Positions 34,613 through 43,899 of a stretch of 64,000 nucleotides of DNA are shown here, piece by piece (positions within the stretch are counted from its first letter, which is position 1; every line of letters begins with the position of its first letter). The notes beneath the pieces were generated by a model. The model saw nothing but the letters and a program-made list of their open reading frames with translations. It was not told where the DNA came from and ran no database searches. Source of the stretch: Limnobacter sp. 130. GTDB lineage: Bacteria; Pseudomonadota; Gammaproteobacteria; Burkholderiales; Burkholderiaceae_B. The stretch lies in assembly GCF_902506325.1 (NCBI RefSeq), contig NZ_LR732333.1, forward strand, positions 62,001-126,000, in the 5' to 3' direction. Position numbers and translations under genes: made by a program.

Positions 34613-37600
34613 TTGAAAAACGGACCTTACGATCTGCTGATTACAAATGCCATACAGACCGAGCTGCAAGGTCGCAGCGCTTTTCAAGAGTCACTCAACA
34701 AAGATCCCGAAGCCCTTTCGTACTACCTTATCGATTTGTTGTCCCGAAAGCTTCAGGATTCCTTCGAATCGCTGGCAGGGGAGGGGGCTGAGAAGTCTTC
34801 AACACAAGTTGAGTTGATCAATGACTTATTACGTTTTCTTCAAAACAGAGATCAAGTGCCGCAGAAGGTGGAGGTATTGCGTTGGCTTGGCGAATCGGCA
34901 GTAGAACCTACCTTGCCTCAAACCGGTTTATTGCACCCATGGCTGTTTACAGCAGGTCGGGGCATGCCCGCGTTGCTCAATGAACTAAGAGCCGAAATGG
35001 GTTGTTGCGATCGGCTGGATATTTTAGTCAGCTTCATTACGATGTCGGGCCTTCGAAAAATCCGCGACATTTTGGATACGATTACCGCCCGTGATGCACA
35101 AGGTCAGCAGCGCACTAGTATTCGAATTTTAACCACCACCTACATGGCTGCCACTGAGAAAAAGGCGCTGGATGAGTTGGCAATGCTGCCCGGTTGTGAA
35201 GTCAAAATTTCTCTGGATGGGCGCCGCACTCGTCTGCATGCCAAAGCATGGATGTTTCACCGGCATACGGGATTTGGTACGGCCTATGTGGGCAGCGCCA
35301 ATTTATCTGCTGCTGCAATGACCGGTGGGCTGGAATGGACAGTGAAGTTTTCGCAAAGGGAGCAGGCGGCCCTGTACGAACGCGCCTGCGCCAACTTCGA
35401 AACGTTGTGGGAAGACAGTGAGTTTCAAACGTATGACCCTACGCAAGAGACGCATCAACAGGCCTTGCTGGCAGCACTGAAGCAAGAAAGCGGACGCGAT
35501 TTCGCACCACTGCCTTCACTGGGTTTTCTGGAAGTAAGCGCCAAGCCGTTTCAGCTAGAGATCTTGGATCAGTTGGCATTTGAAAGACAACACGGGCGCC
35601 AAAAAAATTTATTGGTGGCTGCAACCGGTACCGGAAAAACGGTGATGGCTGCTCTGGATTACCGACGCTTTGCCCGTGAACAAAAAGGTCTGCCACGATT
35701 GTTATTTGTCGCCCACCGAATTCAAATACTTCGGCAAGCACAGCGCACATTCCAGCAGGTATTGGGCAATTCACAGTTTGGTGAACTGCTTGGCGAAGGG
35801 TATGAGCCGCAAAGCCACGAACACTTATTCGCGGTAATCAACAGCGTGAACTCTCGTAAGCTGGTTGATCAATTCGGAGGGGATTACTGGGCGATGGTGG
35901 TGTTGGATGAATGCCACCATATTGCTGCGCAATCGTTTTCCAGTTTCGTGAACTCGGTTCGACCTACTGTTTTACTTGGACTTACCGCCACGCCTGAACG
36001 TGCAGATGGGCAAGCCATTACCACCTACTTCAACGCCCGACCTGATGGTTCCCCGGCGGCCGAACTACGGTTGTGGCATGCACTGGAACTTCAATTACTG
36101 TGTCCATTTGAATATTACGGTTGTGATGATGAAACCGACTTCAGCGGTGTGAACTGGAATTCAGTCGACGAGACCAGACAAATTTCGGCTTTGGTAGACG
36201 GTAATACAGTACGCGCCCAGGCCATGCTGCGTGAATGGGGACGGCTTACTGACAACCCTGCAGCGTGTAAAACACTGGTGTTTTGTGTGTCCATTAACCA
36301 CGCCAATTTTATTGCCGCGATTTTAAATGGCAACGGTGTAAAAGCATTGGCTGTACATTCGCAAACTGATAGAAGCGAAGCACATGCAGCGCCCGGTAAA
36401 TTACAGAATGGTGATCTTGCTGCGATTGTGACGGTCGACCTGTACAACGAAGGTGTTGACCTGCCATTTGTAGACACATTGGTTCTGCTGCGGCCCACAC
36501 AAAGCCCGGTGGTGTTTCAACAGCAAATAGGTCGAGGTTTGCGCTTGTTCGAGGGCAAGCAAAGTTGCCTGGTGCTCGACTTTGTAGGCCAGCATGGACG
36601 CGATTTTCGTTTTGACCGCTTGCTCAGCGGCATTACCGGTTTAGGTAGAAAACAGTTGAAGGAAGGCTTTGAACAAGGCTTTCCTACGCTGCCAAGTGGC
36701 TGCCATTTATTCTTGCAAAAGAAAACCAAAGCCCAAGTGCTAGCACAACTGCAAACGCTGATCGGTCAGCGTTGGACTATTCTGATTCGAGAAGTAACAG
36801 CATTTAAAAATCTGAATCGGGACAGATTTTCGTTGACGGGTTTTTTGAACGAGTATGACCTGGCTTTGAGCGATGTATATAAGGGTGGCAATAATTCAGG
36901 CTGGCTGAAATTATTGGAAGCAGCCGGTTTGTTGAATGCATCCTTGAGCCCAGTCGAACAACGCATAAGTACCAAGTTGTCACAGCTTGTTCACTTCGAT
37001 GATCCAGTGCGAATTGATGCCTTGCATGCCCTGTGCAATAAAGATCAAGTTGCATTACAGGCGTGGGCGAAGTACCTGTATTTCATGATGGAAAAGCGTA
37101 CGCCAGATGAAACCGTACCCTTGCAGTGGGCTGCGGACTGGTTGACAAGTGAAAGATCACTTGACGAACTGCACGCCGTGCAACAGGTTTTGGAATCGCA
37201 TTGTCGTTTGTTGGACCGCCCCTTGTCGGGGCTGGAGCACACAACACTTTGCCTGCATGCCAGTTACACCTCTACCGAAGTTGCCCTGGCTGTGGGTTGG
37301 TATACCCCTGAGCGACAAGCCCCTGTTACTGCGGGTGTGTTGAGTTTGAAAGAACAAACGCTGGAAGTGTTTTTTGTAACGCTAGACAAAACCGAAGGCT
37401 TTCACGAAAGCATTGCCTACACCGACTGCGCCATTAGTCAAACCCTGTTCAAGTGGCAAACGCAGAACAGCGCGGGGCCACACACCACGGTGGGCAAACG
37501 GTATTTGGAAAGTGCCACAAATGGCTGGCGTTTTCAGTTGTTTGTGCGAGTAAAAAAAAGTGAGCCTTTTAAAGCGCTGGGGCCAGTGAAATTAAAAAGC

Positions 37601-37696
37601 GCGGAAGGGTGTGGGCCCATGACTGTGATGTGGGAACTGGATGTGCCGATGGGCGCGAATATTTTCAGGCAGTTCAGTGTGATTGGTGATGTTTGA
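34613..37696 (+). CDS. PLD-nuclease/SF2 helicase with DUF3427
   Basis: 1027 aa from a TTG start. An N-terminal phospholipase-D-like nuclease half-site (LHAKAWMFHRHTG with GSANLSAAAM, about 205-230) is followed by an SF2 helicase core: Walker A AATGTGKTVMAAL (about 340), DECHH (about 432), LGLTATPERADG (about 460) and motif VI QQIGRGLRLF (about 640). The C-terminal third matches DUF3427. Such proteins are thought to cleave or unwind nucleic acid and occur in defence islands. Here it borders the two-RT system. Defence function is inferred. Confidence 0.85.
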   Translation: MKNGPYDLLITNAIQTELQGRSAFQESLNKDPEALSYYLIDLLSRKLQDSFESLAGEGAEKSSTQVELINDLLRFLQNRDQVPQKVEVLRWLGESAVEPTLPQTGLLHPWLFTAGRGMPALLNELRAEMGCCDRLDILVSFITMSGLRKIRDILDTITARDAQGQQRTSIRILTTTYMAATEKKALDELAMLPGCEVKISLDGRRTRLHAKAWMFHRHTGFGTAYVGSANLSAAAMTGGLEWTVKFSQREQAALYERACANFETLWEDSEFQTYDPTQETHQQALLAALKQESGRDFAPLPSLGFLEVSAKPFQLEILDQLAFERQHGRQKNLLVAATGTGKTVMAALDYRRFAREQKGLPRLLFVAHRIQILRQAQRTFQQVLGNSQFGELLGEGYEPQSHEHLFAVINSVNSRKLVDQFGGDYWAMVVLDECHHIAAQSFSSFVNSVRPTVLLGLTATPERADGQAITTYFNARPDGSPAAELRLWHALELQLLCPFEYYGCDDETDFSGVNWNSVDETRQISALVDGNTVRAQAMLREWGRLTDNPAACKTLVFCVSINHANFIAAILNGNGVKALAVHSQTDRSEAHAAPGKLQNGDLAAIVTVDLYNEGVDLPFVDTLVLLRPTQSPVVFQQQIGRGLRLFEGKQSCLVLDFVGQHGRDFRFDRLLSGITGLGRKQLKEGFEQGFPTLPSGCHLFLQKKTKAQVLAQLQTLIGQRWTILIREVTAFKNLNRDRFSLTGFLNEYDLALSDVYKGGNNSGWLKLLEAAGLLNASLSPVEQRISTKLSQLVHFDDPVRIDALHALCNKDQVALQAWAKYLYFMMEKRTPDETVPLQWAADWLTSERSLDELHAVQQVLESHCRLLDRPLSGLEHTTLCLHASYTSTEVALAVGWYTPERQAPVTAGVLSLKEQTLEVFFVTLDKTEGFHESIAYTDCAISQTLFKWQTQNSAGPHTTVGKRYLESATNGWRFQLFVRVKKSEPFKALGPVKLKSAEGCGPMTVMWELDVPMGANIFRQFSVIGDV

Positions 37697-37879
37697 GGTA
37701 AAGACGTTTTATTGTTGCTCGAGCTGCCAGCTGAAGTGATACAAAGCCTAAACAGAGGTTTGCTAAAGGTGGAAGTGCTGCCTGTACATAGCAACGCAAG
37801 CAAGACTTTCTTCAATAATGGTAAGCCCTTTGTATACTCGGTCGAAACATGGTGATGCTGCTATCAAAATCTACACTAA
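37697..37879. other. intergenic stretch, no feature recognised
   Basis: Between the helicase stop and the candidate RT-associated RNA. A short frame covers part on the minus strand but looks non-coding. No clear terminator was found. Confidence 0.4.
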
Positions 37880-38026
37880 ATAATCTGGGCGGATAATTTA
37901 AAAAGGACCGTTTTACATGTGAATTGGGCGCCTCCCACCTCCAATCGTGTGTGACTCTGGTTGCCCAAAGTCCATGTATGCATTAAGCACAGACAGAAAC
38001 CTACGGAGGCGGGAAGCATTGAAAAA
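37880..38026 (-). ncRNA. candidate structured RNA of the two-RT system (CACACAC loop)
   Basis: On the minus strand, right after the second RT gene, a hairpin at 37977-37915 is formed by ACATG/CATGT (5 bp) and TTGGGC/GCCCAA (6 bp) around matching 4-nt internal loops. Its 33-nt apical loop contains CACACAC (37953-37947). A competing 7-bp GC-rich pairing CGCCTCC/GGAGGCG (38011-38005 with 37935-37929) also encloses the motif. DRT type 3 systems are reported to use an ncRNA with an ACACAC template; boundaries here are approximate. Confidence 0.5.
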
Positions 38027-39967
38027 TTAGCCGTAAGAAAAAATATACTGCTTTTTTTCTAAGCTATGTTTAAGGTAGCTCGGATCTCTCCAGTTTACAA
38101 GAAAATCTTCAGTCATAAGTGTATTTTTATATTTCTCACTGCGAAACTCAATTGGTTTGTCATTTTTCAATGTAATTTTCTTTACAGTATCAAAAATATA
38201 ACCTTTGGTCAGTTCGCTAATGTATGGGCACGCAAGATAGTCAAAATAAAATATAAAAAACTCGGTAGAAATAAACATATCTTGATCTGTGCAAAGAAAT
38301 ATTTCCGCTTCTCTAACTAATCGTGCGTGAATAGTGTTGTACATTTGAATATCACGGATGTACAACATAAATGTTGTCCAGCAGAAGTAAAAATCACAAG
38401 ATCGTGAGTTGCTCCTGATCTTGTCAAATAGGGTGATGACTTTAGATTCCGGAAGATTAAACGAGTGGGGTAGCATCGTAAGGATAGTTATAAGATTTAA
38501 GCCTTCTAATCCTATCGTGGAGTTCGAGTTGCTAATGAGTGTGTCAATCGAACTTCGAATGTGATCGAATATTTTTTTATTTAATATGTTTTTATTTTTC
38601 TCTGGCCAGTCAAAAGTAATTTCAAGTAGCTTGCTAATCAGTCGTGCAAGACGATCAGTTGGTCGTACTCTGATGTCCATGGCATGTATAAAAAAAATTA
38701 CATCTAGATCAACAAGAAGCCAGTTTAAGTAACGCTCGTCTGTTTTTTCGATATCGGATATTTTTGATAAATATAAAAATAGTCTCCTTGTTATTGCTCC
38801 AAATAAGTAGTTGGAGATCGAATGGTACTTCACGTTATTCCCAGATAGGGACATCTTTATTTCTATAATTATCTTATTTGATATGTATTGTGGATTGTTA
38901 AGCTGTGCGACGAGTGTTTTTTCGTCGTCAGTATTTACATATCTTTTGGTAAACGAGTCTTGAATTGTTTTGCTAAGTGCATGCTTAGCTATCGATATAT
39001 TAGTGACAAATGGTCGAGATGCAATCGATGTCTTCGCATCGTTTAGATACATTTTATAGTCGAGCAGGCATAACTCTAATTGTTCGAGAAATTGTTGTTT
39101 AACTTCATTTGAACAAAAGAAGAAAAAATAATCATCAACATACCTTCTAAAATCATAGTCTTTGGAAATATTATAATTTGAATTTTCCATTCTTTTTATT
39201 AAGTTTAGATCAATTTTTTGTAATATTATTTCGGCGAATATTCTACTTATTTCAGGACCAACAATTATTCCGTTGGTTTCGCGGTAGTTGCTTAACTGCA
39301 TTAAACTGTCAAAATCGGCATCAAAACTACCTGAGCTGCCCTTTTTGGATTTTGCAAGACGCTTGTCTTTCACTGCCCAGCCAATTGAATGCGTGTAGAT
39401 ACTCGGAAAGCATTTTGATATGTCGACCTGCAGCATACTATGAAACTGTTTTTCCAATTTATGGTATTCATAAGATTCAAAAAACCTGTACAGAAATGGA
39501 TACTGTTTATATTTAAAGTATGAGCTAGCTACTATGCGTTCTTCATCGTGGGCTTCGACTCCACCAACTTCTCTAGACGCTTCCTGAATTTTTCCATAGA
39601 ATTTTGTTACTTTTCGATAAGGATGTCTCAGCGATTTAGAGGATTTTGTACAAAAATATTCTATTAAATCGTCGTATTGTTCATAAAAGTCACATATTTT
39701 TAATTGCGCGGCAGGATGCATAATCGATATTAATCGTGGGGTTTTAGAATCCCCCCTTCTGATTAAATAGTTCAATGGAATGTATGTGCCAGAATTGTTG
39801 TTAAAATTAAGTCCAGATATGGTTTCGTATATTTCTTTTTGACTTTGGTGGCTAAGTCTCTTGTACATTGTAAAGTTTGAATACCATAAAGGTAATTCGT
39901 ATGGAAGAACCTCTGTTAAAAGGGTTCTTAGTTTGTCGTTAGTGTTTACATTTATAATTTCAGGCAT
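38027..39967 (-). CDS. drt3b: reverse transcriptase, Drt3b-like (UG8-type)
   Basis: 646 aa. RT palm motifs: A in LQVDISKCFPSI (about 181-192), B in NGIIVGPEISRIFAEI (about 237) and C in RRYVDDYFFFF (about 277). A long C-terminal helical region of about 330 residues follows without maturase or endonuclease motifs. It starts inside the end of the other RT gene (8-nt overlap), so the two are co-translated. Length, gene order and pairing match Drt3b of DRT type 3 antiphage systems as I recall them. Strongly AT-rich versus neighbours, suggesting recent transfer. Confidence 0.75.
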   Translation of the reverse strand: MPEIINVNTNDKLRTLLTEVLPYELPLWYSNFTMYKRLSHQSQKEIYETISGLNFNNNSGTYIPLNYLIRRGDSKTPRLISIMHPAAQLKICDFYEQYDDLIEYFCTKSSKSLRHPYRKVTKFYGKIQEASREVGGVEAHDEERIVASSYFKYKQYPFLYRFFESYEYHKLEKQFHSMLQVDISKCFPSIYTHSIGWAVKDKRLAKSKKGSSGSFDADFDSLMQLSNYRETNGIIVGPEISRIFAEIILQKIDLNLIKRMENSNYNISKDYDFRRYVDDYFFFFCSNEVKQQFLEQLELCLLDYKMYLNDAKTSIASRPFVTNISIAKHALSKTIQDSFTKRYVNTDDEKTLVAQLNNPQYISNKIIIEIKMSLSGNNVKYHSISNYLFGAITRRLFLYLSKISDIEKTDERYLNWLLVDLDVIFFIHAMDIRVRPTDRLARLISKLLEITFDWPEKNKNILNKKIFDHIRSSIDTLISNSNSTIGLEGLNLITILTMLPHSFNLPESKVITLFDKIRSNSRSCDFYFCWTTFMLYIRDIQMYNTIHARLVREAEIFLCTDQDMFISTEFFIFYFDYLACPYISELTKGYIFDTVKKITLKNDKPIEFRSEKYKNTLMTEDFLVNWRDPSYLKHSLEKKQYIFSYG

Positions 39968-41142
39968 TTTTCCAGATACTTGTAATTAAAGTTGTTTGAT
40001 TTTTGCTGAATTTCCCAGTTTTTCTATTAATCGCATTGCCGTACAACGATATTTTTTTTATTGTTTGTTGCTCGAATGTCGTGAGTTTGTATCTGGTTTT
40101 GATTATTTGGTGGCAAATGAATCCGTCGATCTTCTTCAGGCATTGAAATTCGTCTGTTACATATTGATAGTTATTTGCTATGCCAGCCAGTAGATCTCCA
40201 TTTTTGCCTTTTCTTACTTTTGTTAACATCGATAAATACTCCATTCTTCTTTTTAGTAGTTGTATGTTTTTTGATTTTTTATTGGCGAGTAGACTTTGTG
40301 TAATTTTTAGCTTAATTTTATTTATTTTTGGTTGAGAAATGGTTAAGGATATTTTGTTTGGTTTGTTTTTCGCATCTTCTACTTGAATTTGATAGCCTAA
40401 AAAATCAAACTTGGCTGATTTGGTTTCTGATGAGTAATATTTGTTGGGTTTTTGATTTATTTCGAGTGAGAGCTCAGAAAGCATTGTTTTGATTTTTTGT
40501 TCTACGCTTTCTGATTTTTTAGGAGTGGTTATTATGATAATATCATCTACATATCTGGCGCTATATATTACATCCTCATGTGATTGAACTTTATTGTCTA
40601 AATTCCTTAGGTAAAGTTCTGATAGCGTTGAACTTATTGAAAACCCTCTAGGTAGTCCATTGTATTGATATTGATTTTTTTAAATTTGATGATATGTTTT
40701 CTAAAATTTGTATTCCATTTGGTGCTAAAATTAAATCATCTATAATTTTTTTTATCATTTTGTCTAATGCTATAGATTCGTAGAAGTTTTTTATATCTAG
40801 TCTGATTACTTGGTGGTTTCCTGGATCTGTAAGTATCTTTTTTATTTGTCTTATTATTCGTCCTCTGTCAGATTGTCTTACTTTGTAAATTCTTCTAATA
40901 AATCTATCAAGTAGATTGATTGCGAAAAAATCTTCCATTCTACTTGGTGTAAATATATATTTACCTCTTGTTTTGTAAGTATCAAATAACTCAAGTTTAG
41001 GGAAATGTGAGCCCCAATAAGCTACTGTATTCTCGACAGCTTGGTCTACGCTTCCGTGTAGGCGCAGTATTTTCCATTTCCATACATCGCTTGATTTAAC
41101 TATTTTTGTTAGTTGCTCTTTGTCGTAAACCTGTTTTAGCAT
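39960..41142 (-). CDS. drt3a: reverse transcriptase, Drt3a-like (UG3-type), frameshifted at A7
   Basis: The first frame (41142 to about 40680) carries motif A VIRLDIKNFYESI and ends shortly after NLKK with a stop at 40648. A frame shifted by +1 continues from the A7 run (plus-strand T7 at 40675-40681) with YNGLPRGFSIS, YSARYVDDIIIITT (motif C) and FDFLGYQI to 39960. Joined, the protein is about 392 aa, right for a UG3-type RT. The shift may be mutation, sequencing error or slippage. Overlaps the second RT gene. AT-rich. Confidence 0.75.
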
Positions 41143-41253
41143 TTGATTAATCTCAAAAAAAATTAGTAATTAAGGTTTGGTTAAGAGGTTTTGAACGATA
41201 TTCATTTGTTCTGTTGCTATTACGATTTTTATAGGTATAGCATTTGATGTGTG

Positions 41254-43632
41254 TTACACCACCGTCAAAAACTCCGCCACCACAACCATTTCTTCTGCAT
41301 CCTCGGCACTCAGTACAATCGCTTCGTGTTGGTCATTCGTTGATTCCGGTTTCAACACAACAACACTGTTAACCACGCCATCTTCACTGTAATGCTTTTC
41401 GCTTTTGTAGCGTTTAATGGTGTATTGCCCACCCAGTTCAGGGTCTGAAATACGGCGGTGTTGTACCACCACAATTTTTCCGTTGCGTGTGCCCTGCGGG
41501 TTGAAGTGAAACAGGCACCACGCGCCGGGATGTATGCGTTTGTTCATTGAGTCGCCTTCCACGCGCGCTACAAAATAGCCTTCGCTGGCGTGCAGGTGGG
41601 TGGGCAACACAACATGGTCAAACGTGTCGGCTTCCTGGTATTCGCTAAACTGCCCAGCGGCAAATTTCAAATCGAAAATGGGTACGCTGTTGGCGGCTTC
41701 CTGGCCTGCTTGCACAATGGGTAAGTCCAGCCCTTCGTATTTGTTCAACATTGGCGCTACCTCCACTTTGTTCAGTTCAGTCAACAGCGCTTTAAAATGT
41801 GCGCGTGTTTCCTCGTCGGTAAAGTAAACGTAACACCCTTTCATGCCGCGGGTCATCAGGGTTTTGTAGGTATTCTTGATCACTGCGTCGGCCAAGGCCA
41901 AATTATTGGCTCGGTTTGTTTTCAGTCCTCCTTTAAACCCTTTGATGCTCTGGTCCATGTTGCTGCGCTTGAATGCGTCGGTGATCACTTCGCCATTACG
42001 CACTACAAAATCGGGGCCAACAATGACACCCACATAGTCCAGCTCTAGCCCTTGGCAGGTGTGTATGCAGCCCACTTGTTCCACGCTGTTGGGCTTGATT
42101 ATCCAGGTGCTGCCATCGTCGTCCAGGTTCCATTGGGCTTTGTAGCCGTATTCGGGAAATTCAATATCGAAGGCTTTGGGGGTCTTTTTGCTTTTCCAGT
42201 CCCAGCAGTAACCAGCCACCACGCGGGCTTTGTTGTTCACTTCGTTTTTCTGGCGTATGGCATTGTGCAGGGCGGTGGGTGAATCGAATACTTTGAAATC
42301 AAAGTCCAACCCGTCCATGTTCAGGTTGGCGGTGGATTTGATGTGCAGGTGGTGGTTTAGCCACGCAATGTAGCCATCGCTGCCATTGCAGCGAAATTGC
42401 GAACGTAGTTCTTGTTCAATTACTTCGGTGCCCAAGGCCTTCGCCCATTTGCGAATTTCCGCTTTGCTGCCAATGTCTTTGAAGGTAACGCGCTGATCTT
42501 CGTCCAAGAAGAAAATGCACAGCTTGCTGGCGTGGATCAGTTCCTTAATTTGGTTCTCGCCTTTGTTCGATAGCAATCCACTTTTTGCAGTAAGGCGCTG
42601 GCCTTCGTCTACGATGAGAACATCAAAAAAATTGGATTCTGCATCGATATAATTACCCGATCCACGAAATAAATTCGCTATACGTGTTTTTTTGAATGTA
42701 CCTGTCAGCTTGGCTTCAAACACGGCTCGGGGTGCTGCGTTTTTCGATACGTATTGGCACACCTTGCCACGTTGCGTAAATTCACTCAGCAAGTTAATGG
42801 CCACCACCGACTTGCCCGTGCCAGGGCCACCCTCCACAATCAACACGCGTTTTTTCTCATCATCGCGTGCATGGGCCATGTCCAATGCCATTTCATACAC
42901 TAGCTTTTGGTCGTCGATCATCAAAAACTCGCGGTTGCCCAACAGCATATTGGCTAAGCTGTCTGCGAGGTTTTTGGAAGGGCGAATTTTTCCGTGCTCA
43001 ATGCGGTACATCAAGTCGCTCTGGTCGCCGTACTTCACATGCTTTTTTAAAAACTCGGAAAGCTTGCGTGCGTCTTTTGAAATGAAGACAGGCGCACGGT
43101 CGGTGTGTGCTTTGTAAAACGGATCGTTGATTACTTGGGCATTGTTCAAATTGTGCAAATACGCGCAGGCACTTAGGCGTACCTGTTCGTTTTGCACTAC
43201 CTCGGAATAATCTTCGATCAGCGCGGCATAAGTCCACGCTTGGTAAGAAGGGTGGGGCGTGTTGATGTTGCCCTTACCTAGCCAGGTGTTCACTACGGCG
43301 TCTTGCTTGGTGGCTTGCACATCACTCCACTGCTTCAATTCAATAATTACGGCGCATTCTTCAAGCTGGGCGTTGCGGCCAGTCAAAATAAAGTCGATGC
43401 GTTTGCCCGTTAGCGGAATGTTGTATTCGATTGAAACCAGCGAGTCGCCGGGAATGTCAGGATCGTTCAACACTTGGCGCATTTCTTTCATCGAGTTGCG
43501 CCAAGAATTTACTTCTGAGTCCCCCGCTCTGCGGAACAGCTTGCGCTGAAATTCGCGGTGAATGACTTCGTGAATTTGATCGTCCAACACGTCGTCGAGG
43601 AATTTCGATTTGCTGGCGGTGTAAACGATCAT
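41254..43632 (-). CDS. nuclease/DUF2075 helicase/S24-domain fusion
   Basis: 792 aa. An N-terminal restriction-like nuclease signature (RIDFILTG...AVIIELKQW, D-ExK, about 77-102) is followed by a DUF2075/Schlafen-3-type helicase core with Walker A VEGGPGTGKSVVAIN (about 272), Walker B DVLIVDEGQRL (about 345) and the late motif HTCQGLELDYVG (about 530). The last 120 residues resemble a LexA/S24 domain (VARVEGDSMNKRIHPGAW, Ser about 705, and YTIKRYK). It may be a damage- or phage-sensing defence ATPase. It precedes the RT genes on the same strand, 111 bp away. Confidence 0.8.
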   Translation of the reverse strand: MIVYTASKSKFLDDVLDDQIHEVIHREFQRKLFRRAGDSEVNSWRNSMKEMRQVLNDPDIPGDSLVSIEYNIPLTGKRIDFILTGRNAQLEECAVIIELKQWSDVQATKQDAVVNTWLGKGNINTPHPSYQAWTYAALIEDYSEVVQNEQVRLSACAYLHNLNNAQVINDPFYKAHTDRAPVFISKDARKLSEFLKKHVKYGDQSDLMYRIEHGKIRPSKNLADSLANMLLGNREFLMIDDQKLVYEMALDMAHARDDEKKRVLIVEGGPGTGKSVVAINLLSEFTQRGKVCQYVSKNAAPRAVFEAKLTGTFKKTRIANLFRGSGNYIDAESNFFDVLIVDEGQRLTAKSGLLSNKGENQIKELIHASKLCIFFLDEDQRVTFKDIGSKAEIRKWAKALGTEVIEQELRSQFRCNGSDGYIAWLNHHLHIKSTANLNMDGLDFDFKVFDSPTALHNAIRQKNEVNNKARVVAGYCWDWKSKKTPKAFDIEFPEYGYKAQWNLDDDGSTWIIKPNSVEQVGCIHTCQGLELDYVGVIVGPDFVVRNGEVITDAFKRSNMDQSIKGFKGGLKTNRANNLALADAVIKNTYKTLMTRGMKGCYVYFTDEETRAHFKALLTELNKVEVAPMLNKYEGLDLPIVQAGQEAANSVPIFDLKFAAGQFSEYQEADTFDHVVLPTHLHASEGYFVARVEGDSMNKRIHPGAWCLFHFNPQGTRNGKIVVVQHRRISDPELGGQYTIKRYKSEKHYSEDGVVNSVVVLKPESTNDQHEAIVLSAEDAEEMVVVAEFLTVV

Positions 43633-43836
43633 CGCGGGAGTGGTTTGTTCTTATGCTTTGAATGTATCAGGAAACCTTCGTTGAATGAACTATTTGAGGT
43701 GGGGTAATTGGGGGCTACAAATGGGTGGGGAGGGCAAGCAAAGCTTTAGAACTGAATGCCAGTAATTGTTACAGAAGAAGCTTGACCTTATTGAAATGGG
43801 TGGTTGTTGGTGGTTCGTAACAAAAGTACAGAGAGT

Positions 43837-43864
43837 TTGACTTACGTACCAAAAAAGGTACAAT
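43837..43864 (+). promoter_or_regulatory. promoter and operator of the HigBA-like pair
   Basis: TTGACT (43837-43842), 16-nt spacer, TACAAT (43859-43864). The inverted repeat GTACC-(N6)-GGTAC (43846-43861) lies in the spacer and overlaps the -10, as expected for antitoxin autorepression. It also shows that coding must start downstream. Confidence 0.7.
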
Positions 43865-43899
43865 CAAGCGAAAGTGATTTTTCCATTAAGCAATTCAAA

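Noticed and set aside
40648-40690. Programmed -1 ribosomal frameshift at the A7 run
   Set aside because: The continuing RT half is in the +1 frame; the -1 frame meets a stop within about 15 codons.
38027-41142. Group II intron or retron as the source of the RT genes
   Set aside because: No maturase or HNH domain, no intron boundary structure, and two different overlapping RTs; retrons have one short RT with an adjacent msr-msd, which was not seen.
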